Shown: positions 8,498-18,200 of the stretch, one piece after another
Position numbering within the stretch: position 1 is the first letter of the stretch
Layout of the letters: each line of letters opens with the position of its first letter
The notes under the pieces: model-generated
Databases searched by the model: none
Told to the model about the DNA's origin: nothing
What the model saw: only the letters and a program-made list of their open reading frames with translations
Assembly: GCA_046349955.1 (NCBI GenBank)
Contig: JAXMBI010000024.1
Span: forward strand, 61,386-125,385
Direction of reading: 5' to 3'
DNA from: JBGAPH01 sp046349955
GTDB taxonomy: Bacteria > Planctomycetota > Planctomycetia > Pirellulales > JBGAPH01
Length of the DNA: 64,000 nucleotides
Made by a program: the position numbers and the translations under genes

Positions 8498-10882
8498 GTG
8501 TGGCGCCGACTTCTACTGTGCGCGGTGTTGTCTGGGCTGGGCCTCTTGGCGCGGCTGCCGGCCGCACTGGCAGACCGGGTTGAGCTCAAGGACGGCCGGT
8601 CGCTCGAGGGACGCTTCGTCCGGATCACGAGCCTGGCGGAAACGCCGGGAAACGCCAATCCGGACATTCCCCCTCAGATCCTCGTTTGCGACGACGAGCT
8701 GCGGCGGACCTTCGTGTCGACCAAGATGGTTGGCCAGGCAATGCCCACGCCCCCCAACGAGGCCTTCGAGCGGATCAAGGTGACCCAACGCGTCGCCACC
8801 TTCGGGCGCAAGATCCAGGCCATCGGCCCGATCATCAACATCACGCCGTTCGACAAGTTCGGCCGCCGCACCTTCTCGATGCAGACCAACAAGGGCCGGC
8901 TCGACGTGGTGCAAGGCATCACCGAAGTCACCCCGGTTTGGACCAAGGTCGAAGGCCTGGTGGTAGCCAAAGGGACGTCCCACATCTGGGACATGCGAGT
9001 CGCGACCAGCTCGATCCCGCGGGCAACGCTGAGCGCGATCTTGCAGAATGCGATCGATCCCACGAGTGAAGAGCAGCGGCTCAAGGTCGTGCGGCTGTAC
9101 CTGCAAAGCCGCCGCTATCAAGACGCCCGCGCCGAGCTCGAGAAGGTGCTCAAGGACTTTCCCGGCCGCTCCGAAAACCTGCAGGCCCAATCGAAGGCCA
9201 TTCGCCAGCTCGCCGCCCGACAGATGATCACCGAGGTTGGCCTGAGGGCAGCCGCCGGGCAGCACAAGCTGGCGATGACGATCCTGGAAAAGTTCCCGGC
9301 CGACGACGTGGCTGGGGAAACGCTGGCCGAAGTCCGGCAGCGGCTCGAGCAATACCGCAAGGCGCTGGCCGACCTGCAGGCGTTCCACAAGTTGTTCGCC
9401 AAGCACCTAGCCGAAGTCAGCGACGAATCGATTCGCAAGCAGGTGACCGCCGTGCAAAAGGAGTTGCAGGCGGAGCTGAGCGTGAACACCTACGACCGCA
9501 TGGCCACCTACGTGCGGCTGTCCGACGACCCGCAGCTCACCCCCGAGCAGAAGCTGGCGCTGGCGATCAGCGGCTGGCTGCTTGGCCCCAACGCGGCCGA
9601 GAACAAAATCGGCACGGCGCTGTCGCTCGCGAAAGTGCGCGACGTGGTCCGCGAGTACCTGCGGGAGCCGCAGGTGGTGGAACGCGGCAATCTGCTGACT
9701 TCGCTCGAATCGCAGGAAGGCGCCTCGCCGGAACTGGTCGCGCGGCTGATCGCGAACATGAAGCCTGCCTTCGATCTGCCGGAGCCGCTCAGCATCACCA
9801 AGGGATTGTTCCAGCGCTCCGTTCCGGGGCTGCCTTCGGAGCCCGACATCGTTTACCACGTGCAGCTTCCGCCTGAGTACGACCCCTATCGCCGCTACCC
9901 CACGGTCGTCACGCTGCACGGCGCCGGCACCACGGCCGAGCAGCAGCTCCAGTGGTGGGCGGGCGATTCCGACGATGAGAACAACCGCCAGGGCCAGGCC
10001 ATGCGGCGGGGCTTCATCACGATCGCCGTGGAATGGGCCAAGCCGCAGCAACCGGCCTACGAATACTCGGGCCGCGAGCACGTGGCCGTGCTCAACTCGC
10101 TGCGCGACGCCTGCCGGCACTTCTCGATCGACACCGATCGCGTGTTCCTCTCAGGACACTCGATGGGGGGCGACGCCGCCTGGGACATCGCGCTCGCGCA
10201 TCCCGACCTGTGGGCCGGCGTGATTCCCATCGTGGCGCTCTCCGACCGCTACTGCGCCCTCTATACCGACAACGCCCAGCGTCTGCCGATCTACGCCGTG
10301 GGGGGGGAGTACGACGGCGACAAGACGGTGAAGAACGCCCGCGATCACGATCGGTATCTCAAACGCAGCGGCTTCGATTGCACGGTGGTCGAGTATCTCG
10401 GCCGCGGACACGAGAACTTTCACGAGGAGATTCAGCGGATCTTCGACTGGATGGGGCGCAAGCGGCGCGACTTCTTCCCGCGCGAGTTCACCGTCGGCAC
10501 GATGCGGCCGTTCGACAACTTCTTCTGGTGGGTGGAGCTGAACGGCCTGCCTGCCCGCACACAGGTCGACCCCGCCAACTGGCCGCCGCCCAAGGGCGTG
10601 CGGCCGATGAAGTTCGAGGCCACGGTCTCGGCAACAAATTCGGTGAGCGTGCGCACCGGGGCCGAGCAGGTCACGGTCTGGCTCTCGCCCGATCTGGTGA
10701 GCTTCGACCGGCGGTTGACGTTGCAGCTCAACGGACGCCGCGTGCCGCCGCCCGATCCTAGTCTGACCGTGCTGCTCGAGGACGTGCGCACCCGCGGCGA
10801 CAGGCAGCATCCGTTCTGGGCCAAGGCTTCGAATCTCGACGCCGGCCGCGGGCGGGCCGCGGTGGCGCGGGGCATGCGCTGA
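8498..10882 (+). CDS. Exported alpha/beta-hydrolase with helical-repeat N-terminal half
   Basis: A 794-residue protein starting at GTG with GGAAGGAG 8 bases upstream. Residues 1-25 are a signal peptide, then a segment opening DRVELKDGRSLEGRF that resembles small beta-sheet modules. A helical TPR-like region spans about 185-430 (YLQSRRYQDARAELEKVL). From about 465 comes an esterase/peptidase-type alpha/beta-hydrolase: PTVVTLHGAG oxyanion strand, nucleophile elbow GHSMGG with Ser555, an acid in GGEYDGDK (about 603-607) and the histidine in GRGHEN (about 638). The layout resembles PHB-depolymerase/feruloyl-esterase-like exported enzymes of planctomycetes. Substrate unknown. Confidence 0.82.
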   Translation: MWRRLLLCAVLSGLGLLARLPAALADRVELKDGRSLEGRFVRITSLAETPGNANPDIPPQILVCDDELRRTFVSTKMVGQAMPTPPNEAFERIKVTQRVATFGRKIQAIGPIINITPFDKFGRRTFSMQTNKGRLDVVQGITEVTPVWTKVEGLVVAKGTSHIWDMRVATSSIPRATLSAILQNAIDPTSEEQRLKVVRLYLQSRRYQDARAELEKVLKDFPGRSENLQAQSKAIRQLAARQMITEVGLRAAAGQHKLAMTILEKFPADDVAGETLAEVRQRLEQYRKALADLQAFHKLFAKHLAEVSDESIRKQVTAVQKELQAELSVNTYDRMATYVRLSDDPQLTPEQKLALAISGWLLGPNAAENKIGTALSLAKVRDVVREYLREPQVVERGNLLTSLESQEGASPELVARLIANMKPAFDLPEPLSITKGLFQRSVPGLPSEPDIVYHVQLPPEYDPYRRYPTVVTLHGAGTTAEQQLQWWAGDSDDENNRQGQAMRRGFITIAVEWAKPQQPAYEYSGREHVAVLNSLRDACRHFSIDTDRVFLSGHSMGGDAAWDIALAHPDLWAGVIPIVALSDRYCALYTDNAQRLPIYAVGGEYDGDKTVKNARDHDRYLKRSGFDCTVVEYLGRGHENFHEEIQRIFDWMGRKRRDFFPREFTVGTMRPFDNFFWWVELNGLPARTQVDPANWPPPKGVRPMKFEATVSATNSVSVRTGAEQVTVWLSPDLVSFDRRLTLQLNGRRVPPPDPSLTVLLEDVRTRGDRQHPFWAKASNLDAGRGRAAVARGMR

Positions 10883-11028
10883 CCGCTCGTCCCAGTGCTA
10901 TTCCGTCCAGTCCAGCGACCAGGACTGCTCGTCGGTTTCGTTGTCGCGCGATGGCGCGAGGGCCAGATCAACGGCTACCGACGGCATCTGCACATCGGGC
11001 CACAGTCCGCGGCGGCGCCCGCTCCCCG
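10883..11028. other. Intergenic segment before the recombinase remnant
   Basis: No gene is supported here. The stretch may hold further eroded recombinase sequence, but I can align nothing convincingly upstream of about 11029. Confidence 0.4.
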
Positions 11029-11400
11029 CAAATGCCGCTCTGGTCGGACGCGGGGATGATGGCCGAACTCGTGGCCTGGAAGCACTACCGCGAGCAGCAG
11101 GGCGCCCTGGCAGACCAACCTTTCCTGGGCGCGCTGCAGGCGTACCAGCGAGGCCAGCCGCTCTCCCGGTACGCCGTCTGGCGGCGGCTCAATCACGGCC
11201 TGGCCGGGCGCTCGGCCCACAGCGTGCGAGCGAACTCCACCGTCCACCTTGGCCGGCACGCCTTTATTAGCCACGCGCTGGCCGGTGGCCGCACGTTTGC
11301 CGAGGTGCAGGACACTGCGGGGCGGCGCAAAGTGTCGGTAACGAGCCGCCACCTGCACATCGCCGTGGACGACGACGGGCAGACGGGGAATTTGTTTGTT
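11029..11400 (+). pseudogene. Decayed tyrosine recombinase (phage-type integrase) C-terminal half
   Basis: The frame reading MPLWSDAGMMAELVAWKHYR, then HLGRHAFISHALAGGRTFAE and SVTSRHLHIAVDDDGQTGNL, is the catalytic half of a site-specific tyrosine recombinase. The HxxR box is kept (HLGR). The next catalytic position, normally GH, reads GR, and the nucleophile tyrosine of the usual xYLH motif is His (RHLH). The N-terminal core-binding domain and the first catalytic Arg are missing. It should be inactive. A second copy of its last ~35 codons lies at 15086-15200, on the other side of the adhesin gene. Confidence 0.75.
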
Positions 11401-11649
11401 TGGGTTCGCCGGCGGGGCAAGATAGGCGAGACTGATGGTCGCTCCGTTTTCACGGGACGCACTTTCGAATCTCTATCTTCTGATCCTTCGTGCGCTACCG
11501 GGTTTCTATCGCATAAGGCATGCACTTGGCTCTGCAAGCGTAGGAACGTGCCTAAACTCCATTTTCGTGACAGTTGGCGGTATCATGTGTACACTCGACG
11601 GGCAATCGCAAAGGCAGCCTGCACCACCATACTTCGTTGCTCCGTTGCC
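11401..11649. other. Upstream region of the adhesin gene
   Basis: A 249-base stretch, visibly richer in A/T than its surroundings, between the recombinase remnant and the adhesin start. It probably contains the adhesin promoter, but I see no pair of -35/-10 boxes good enough to name. Confidence 0.35.
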
Positions 11650-14600
11650 ATGATTCTCCGCCGACGTAAGTCCTCCAGCCCGTTTCGTTGCATGCTGGAA
11701 TCTCTTGAGCCGCGACGCCTGCTCGCCGGAGAACCGGCGCCCGGCGTTCCGCCTGTGGCCCATGACGACGCTTATGTCGTTCCAGGAAACGGCTCGCTCG
11801 ACGTGCTGCAGCGAACCACCGTCAAGAGTATTAGCACTGGGTGGGACGATGCAGCAGGCGGCGCCTTGGCCGAGGGTGCGCCGGACGGCGACTTCATCAT
11901 TGGCACAGGTGGGACCGGCGGCCTTGCAGGCGCTACGCCCCACGTAATGTGGGGCAACCAGCCTTTGTCGAGTTGGCTCCCAAACAGCGCATCTCCAAAT
12001 CGCGCTGGCTGACGCTGGTGAAGGATCTTCCAACGGGTATCGAAGTCCCACCCGGCACTTACTACTTTGAAACGACGGTCGACCTGACGGGGTACGTTGC
12101 TTCGACTGCTGCGATCGCCGGCCTGCGGTACGCCGCGGATGACGCTCTACAGGCGATCGCCATCAATGGCCAAATCGTAGCGACTCCCGGGGGGGGGCGC
12201 TGGCGGCTTTCATGCGCTCCATGCGCTCGGAGTCGGGGCTTTTGTCGATGGCTTGAACACAATCCGTTTCGTGGTGCGCAACGACGACTCAGGGAACAAC
12301 CCTGTCGCTTTGCGGCTGGAGGGGAAGGTTGAAGCACGAGCGGTGGGATCGCCCGAGCCACCGCCTGGCCTGTTGGACAATGACACCTACCCATCGGATG
12401 GTCCTGCCGATCCGGCCGTCGCGGCCATTCCTGGCGTCTCCAACCCCTGGCTGGCCGGCATGCCAGACGGTGCGTCGGCCAGCGTATTCGATCACGCTCC
12501 AGAGCAGTCGCCGGTTTCCGTGGTTGGCATTGCCGTTGTGCCGGGCGCCCCGCTTTTCATCTCCGCGGACGGCGGAGTGTCGAGTGGCGCCGAAGGAGGA
12601 AAGCTTTACGGACCTGACGGCTCGCCTAACTATGTGCAGCATGGCGTCGGGGATGAAAATGGTCTGTCAAGCGTGTACGCTCCGCTGAATTCCTTGATCG
12701 GCGTGTTCTTGGGGCCCTCAGCGCCCGACGGCTCACCCGCCCCCACCCGTCTCGACTTTCGGCCGGCGACGACCAACGTTCCGAACGGCGTGGATTACGG
12801 GCAGCTCTCTCCTACGCTCAAGCAGACATTCTTCATCGGCGATGGAAAAACCAGCGACGGCACGCCACAGCAGATCATCGTGCCGGCCGGAGCCACGCGA
12901 CTATTCTTGGGTGTCATGGACTCAGGCGCCTCGTCAAACAACCTTGGTTCGTTGCAGGTGACCTTCGACAGCCCTGCGATTATCCCAACGACAGCCGTAT
13001 TGGACGAAGGACCTCAGCACGGCGAAGTGACGCTGTCCGAGGATGGAGTATTCCGCTACCGTCCGCAGCAAGACTATATCGGCGATGACTCATTTCGGTA
13101 CCACATCGCCAGTCGCAAAGGAGACTCCAACGTCGCCACCGTATCGCTCACGGTCCAGCCGCCGTCCACACCAACGGCTGTCGACGATTTGTACGCGATT
13201 GGCCAGGGCTTGCCGCTCCAAGTCGGCGAGCCTCGGGTGGTGAAAGATCTGGGCACCGGAATTCGCGACCTCGACGGTTCCAAACTGACCGGACTTGCGC
13301 CCGACGAAGACTATCGGATCGGAATTGGCAGCCCGGAAGGATCCCCGGGAGCGGCCGCAACCGTCATCCCAGGCGAAGTGCCGTGGGGGAATCTCGTGCC
13401 GGATGCTGCCTCGCAATTCTCGCGCTGGATTGGCGTCAGCACCTTGACCGAGGGGGTCTTCGATGCCTACCCCGGAACGTTCTATTTCGAGACAACGGTC
13501 AATCTAACCGGGTACGAGGCCGCGAGCGCATACATCACCGGATTTCGCTGGGCCGCCGACAACACTTTGACCGCAGTGCTCGTCAACGGTCAATTGGCTT
13601 ACGCCACCCAGCCACGCGGCCCCATCGCCCTGACCGATCCCGTGAATATCGGTCAGGGTTTGTTTCAACCGGGGGCCAACATCGTGCGGTTTGTAGTCAA
13701 CAACTACGAAGTGACTGGGGGCAACCCGCTCGCTCTTCGCGTCGAAGGCCGCGTCGTCGCTCAACCAAGCGGCCAACCTCCGTCGGCCGCCCTGCTATCG
13801 AACGATCAAGGTCCGAGGGGTCAAACGCTGACTGCAGAGTTAGTCGCGGCCCCCGTTCATGGGTCGCTCGACCTGCGCTCTGATGGGACCTTCGATTACG
13901 TTCCGAGTCCGAGCTTTGTTGGAGCCGACGAATTCACCTATCGCGCCCGCAACGGCGCGTCGGCTTCGCCGCCGGCAACGGTGCGGATTCAGATCGCGGC
14001 GAGGAACACCATCCCAACGGCGGTCGACGACCAATACTCTGTCCAGCAAGGGGCACTCTCCAAGCGGGACAAAGGGTCACGGTGAAAAACGTCGCCACCG
14101 GATTCGACGATGCTCTGGGAGCTAAATTGGCCTTTCTCGCCTCTGACAACGACTACCGCATGGTCGGCGGCGAGTTCGATGGCCAAGCCCCGATTGTCAT
14201 GACGTCGCCTTACCAGGAGGCGTACTTGCCCGATGATGGGTCTTTGGGATCTCGTTGGGTTACTTTTGCGACCGAAGCCCTCCCCGGCGGCTTCACCTTC
14301 GAGACGACCGTCGATCTCACCGGCTTCGAGCCGGCGACAGCTCGCCTGGCTGACGTGCGTTTCTCGGCCGACGACGTAGTGGGGGCGATCCTGATCAATG
14401 GCACAAACGTGCTCCCGGCCTCCGGCGGCGGGATCAATCTGTGGCACCAGTTTTCGATCCTCGGCCAAGGCGCATTCCAGGCGGGCGTAAATACGCTGCA
14501 GATTGTGGTCAGCAATGCCGGCGGCGGGCGAAACACGTTGGCCCTGCGGTTCGAAGGCATCGTCGAGGCCTATCCCAGCCCGGCCGTGGATAGCCTGTTT

Positions 14601-15080
14601 TCGAATGATGTCGCCCCGAACGCCTTGCCCTTGACTGCGATCCTCGAGTCTGGGCCGTTGCACGGGACGCTGAACCTGAATGCGGACGGAACATTCCAAT
14701 ACAATGCGAATCCTGGCTTTCAGGGCTACGACTCGTTTCGATATCGCGTCAGCGATGGCCTGGGCACATCGAACGTAGCCAATGTCTACCTTCGCGTCGG
14801 AGTGCCTCCTTTGTCCGGGGACGTGAACGGGGACGGCAGAGTCGACCTTTCAGACTTCGGCGTCCTCAAGACCAATTTTGGCAGAGTCCTGGCGCACGGG
14901 CATCGCGGGCTGGGGGATCTGAATGACGATCTGCACATCGATCTTGGTGACTTCGGGCTTCTGAAAGTCAACTTTGGTCAGCAAGGCGACTTAGTGCGCT
15001 CCGAGCGCATGAACCGCAACTCGGCAGCAAATTTGTGGCTTGCAGCCGTCGACTGGGCCATTCAGGCAGAGGATCTTTAG
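11650..15080 (+). pseudogene. Frameshifted surface adhesin: LEP motif, carbohydrate-binding-like and cadherin-like repeats, dockerin
   Basis: One gene of about 1140 codons broken by three single-base shifts: near 11990-12000 (a base lost around CCAAAT), at the nine-G run 12189-12197 (one G too many) and at GGGG near 14054 (a G lost). Repaired, it starts MILRRRKSSSPFRCMLESLE with EPRRLLAG, the planctomycete N-terminal motif. It has three copies of a roughly 150-residue unit containing FETTV(D/N)LTGY and an AADN..NGQ stretch, a galactose-lectin-like domain (12420-12990), cadherin-like repeats (DSFRYHIASR, DEFTYRARNG, DSFRYRVSDG), and a two-loop type I dockerin (GDVNGDGRVDLSDFG; GDLNDDLHIDLGDFG). 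Base composition is less GC-biased than in neighbouring genes. It may be functional if the shifts are assembly errors. Confidence 0.75.
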
Positions 15081-15085
15081 GCGCC

Positions 15086-15200
15086 GCCAGTCGAAACCGG
15101 CCTCCGCAATGACTGGAACGTTGCGGTTCCGGGCCTCTACCTGCACAGGGCCGTAGATGGCGACGGGCAGACGGGGGAATTGTCGGGTTCGCAAGCGGGC
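15086..15200 (+). pseudogene. Second tyrosine-recombinase 3'-end remnant
   Basis: The frame reading GLYLHRAVDGDGQTGELSGS, then QAGTIGG, repeats the end of the recombinase remnant at 11340-11420 (HLHIAVDDDGQTGNL), including the shared downstream GGGTTCGC / GGGCAxGATAGG bases. Here the catalytic tyrosine is kept (LYLH). Only the tail is present. The two remnants lie in direct orientation around the adhesin gene, as expected if the adhesin segment was inserted into, or duplicated together with, a recombinase gene. Confidence 0.6.
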
Positions 15201-15272
15201 ACGATAGGTGGCCGACAGGCTCGATGGCGGGAACGTCGGGGAACCAGCTGGCGAAGCGGATTGGCCAACTAA

Positions 15273-18200
15273 TTAGTTCCTGCCGTAGGGGTTTAACCAG
15301 GCGCTGAGATCTTCGAATTCCTCGTCGGCGGCAAAGGCAAAGGCGCGATCGATGGCGGCGGCGTACGCAAACTCGGCGTCCGAGGAGTTCGAGTCCGCGG
15401 CCGGCGGCGGCAGGACCGCTGTGAGCGCTGCTGCGGTGCGGCCGAAGTTTTCTTTGAAGCGGCCGAAGTCGCCCAGGTCGACGCGGCCGTTGCCGTCGAG
15501 GTCGCCTTGGGCCCAGGTCGTGCCCTGGCCGAAGTTGGCCTTGAGGACGCCGAAGTCGGTCAGGTCGACCGCGTGGTCGGAGTTCACGTCGCCCATCAGC
15601 GCCGGGTTGAGCGTGAGCGAGCCCAGGTTCACGTCCTCCCAGGCGATGTTCCCCTCGCCGAAGCGACTGAACTGCAGTTGGCCAGGTGCGAGTTGGAACT
15701 CGAGCGGTCCGGCGCCCGTGACCTCGAACGAGAAGTAGCCCAGCCGCACCCATTGGGGTTTTGCCCCCAAGGCGGCGGCCACCGAACCGCCGCCCAGGTC
15801 GTCGGCCCGGCCGAGGAGTTCGCGGAGCGCGCCCTTGGCGAAGGTGGTGTAGACGCCCCCGTGCTCGAGCGAGCCGGCGTCGACGCGGCCTTGCGGATAG
15901 TTGATGTCCACCAGGCCGCCGGTTACGCCAATGCCGGCCGAATCCTGCACCCAGACCTCGATCGTGTAGGTTCCGCCGACGGCCACCTGCGTGAGCCCGG
16001 CCGGCAGCGCCGCCGCGCTGTCGCTCGCGCCGGGCGTGGCCCGCGCCACCAGTTGCACGCTCATGCCCTCTGCGCCGCCGAGCGGCTGGGCCGGCGCATC
16101 GAGCGCTTGCGCGCCCAAAGCGCTGGCTTCAAGCGGCGCCCAGGCTGCCGGATAGTTCGCCGGATAGGTGAGCCCGCCTTGCTCCTTGGTGCGGCCGAAG
16201 TTGGCGGCCAAGTAGCTGAAGTCGCCGAAGTCGACCGTGGCGCCCTGGCGGTCGAAGTTGGCCCACCACACATAGGGCGGCTCGACGGCCCCCGCAACCT
16301 TCTTGCCGAAGGCGGCCGCGAAGTACGAGAGATCGCCGTAGTCGATCTGATCGTTGTCGTCGATGTCGTAGAACGCGGCGTAGATGGGCAACGTGGCCGC
16401 GCGCAGGTCGGTCGGCCCATTCGCCGCCGCGCCCACCAGTCGCACCGCGGGATCGCTGAGCCCCAAGGACAGATCGTACGGGCCGATGACATGCCCCGCC
16501 TCGTCGAGCGGCGCCTGATCACTCGCGCCCGGCGCGAACCGCACCCGCGCGAGCAAGGCGAAGCGATCGTCGCCGACATCGCTGCGCGCCGTCGCGGCGC
16601 CCAAGTCCGTCACGCGGCCGGCGGCGTCGTCAATCGTGCCCGTGCGGCCGCTGGTGAAGCCGGGGCCGTACTGAATCTCGCGCGCCGTGCCATAGCGAGT
16701 ATCGTAGAGCAGGTTGGCCGCCGCCTGCGAAATGCCTTGGCCGGCGCCTTGGTCCGCGCTGCGGACCCAGACCTCGACCCAGTAGCCGCTCCACTCGTCG
16801 ACCCAGGGGAGACTCGCGGGCAAGGCGTCGACTTCGCCGGCGGCGTCGACGGCCGTCGGCTGAGCGACCGCCCGCACTTCGAGTTCGGCCTCGGCCTGGT
16901 GGTCGACGAGCAAGGTCTCTGAAAGATCGACCTGCTCCCAAGGCACGCTACCGCCGCCGACCCGGCTGAATTGCAGCGCGCCGGGACCAAGCTGATAGCT
17001 GGCCAGCCCATCCGCCGTGGCCAGCACGCGCACGTAGCCCAGGCGGGCCCATTGCGGGGCATTGGCAGCGGCCGGGTTGATCGTGCCGCCGCCGAAATCA
17101 TCGATGCGGCCGCCCGCTTCGTCGATCGCGCCGGTGGGAATCAGGTTGTAGAGCCCGCCGTGGCCGAGCGCCAGGGCGTCGCTGCGCGCGGTGTCGAAGT
17201 CGAGATCGAGCTGGCCGCCCGGCAAACCCACCGGCGCGGCGCCGACGTCCTGCACCCAGATCTCGACGTAGTACTCACTGCCGACATCGACCGCCGCCAG
17301 CGAACTGGGGAGCGCAGCCGCCGTGTCGGCCGCCGAGGGATTGGCGACCGCGCGGAGCGCGACGTCGACGGTCATCTGCCGAACCGTTAGCGTGACGGTC
17401 GCAACGTTCGACGATAGTGAGCCGTCGAACGCTCGGTAGGTAAACGAATCCTGCCCCAGATAGCCGGCGGCCGGCGTGTAAAGGAACGATCCATCGGGCT
17501 GGAAGACGAGCGTGCCGTGCGCGGGGCCTCGCAAGAGCGTGGCGGTGAGCGCGTCTCCTTCGGCATCGCTGTCGTTTGCCAACACGCCTCGAGCCGCCGA
17601 GGGCTGCACCACTCCGGCCTGACTGGTGAAGTAGTCGTCGTTCTGAGCCTTCGGAGCGTCGTTGATGGGCTGCACCGAGAGCAAGACGACGGCTGTGTTC
17701 GAGACGCCAGCGGCGTCGACCACCTTGTAGGTGAATTGGTCAACGCCGTTGTAGTCCTGTCCTGGGGTGTAGACGAAGGAGCCATCGGCGTGTAGGTCGA
17801 GCGACCCGTGAGTCACGTTGCTGACCACCTTGGCCCCGACCGGCATGCCGTCAAGGTCTTGGTCGTTCGCAAGCACGCCCTGCGCCGTAGCTACGACGAG
17901 CGTCCGGTCTTCGTTGAGCGAGTACTCATCATCAACCGCCGTGGTTGGATCGGGCCGGTTGCGCACGGTCAAGCTCACGGTGGCCACGCTCGACCAAGCG
18001 CCGTCGCTGACACGATAGGTGAACGTGTCGACGCCGAAGAAGTTGGCGGCCGGAGTGTAGGTGAACGTGCCGTCGGCGTTGAGCGAGAGCGCGCCTTGGC
18101 CGACGTTCTCGATCAGTTCGACACTGAGCGAACCGCCGTCGCCGTCAAAGTCGTTGGCCAGGATTGTCGCGCCGGCAGCCGCGGGGCCGAGAGTGAACGT

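Noticed and set aside
11650..15080. Programmed ribosomal frameshifting in the adhesin
   Set aside because: Three shifts of differing direction without slippery heptamers or pseudoknots; decay, assembly error or slippage at the G run is simpler.
15507..16922. 471-residue plus-strand frame opposite the giant surface protein
   Set aside because: Arg-rich shadow with no domain; the minus-strand frame has recognisable repeats and dockerins.
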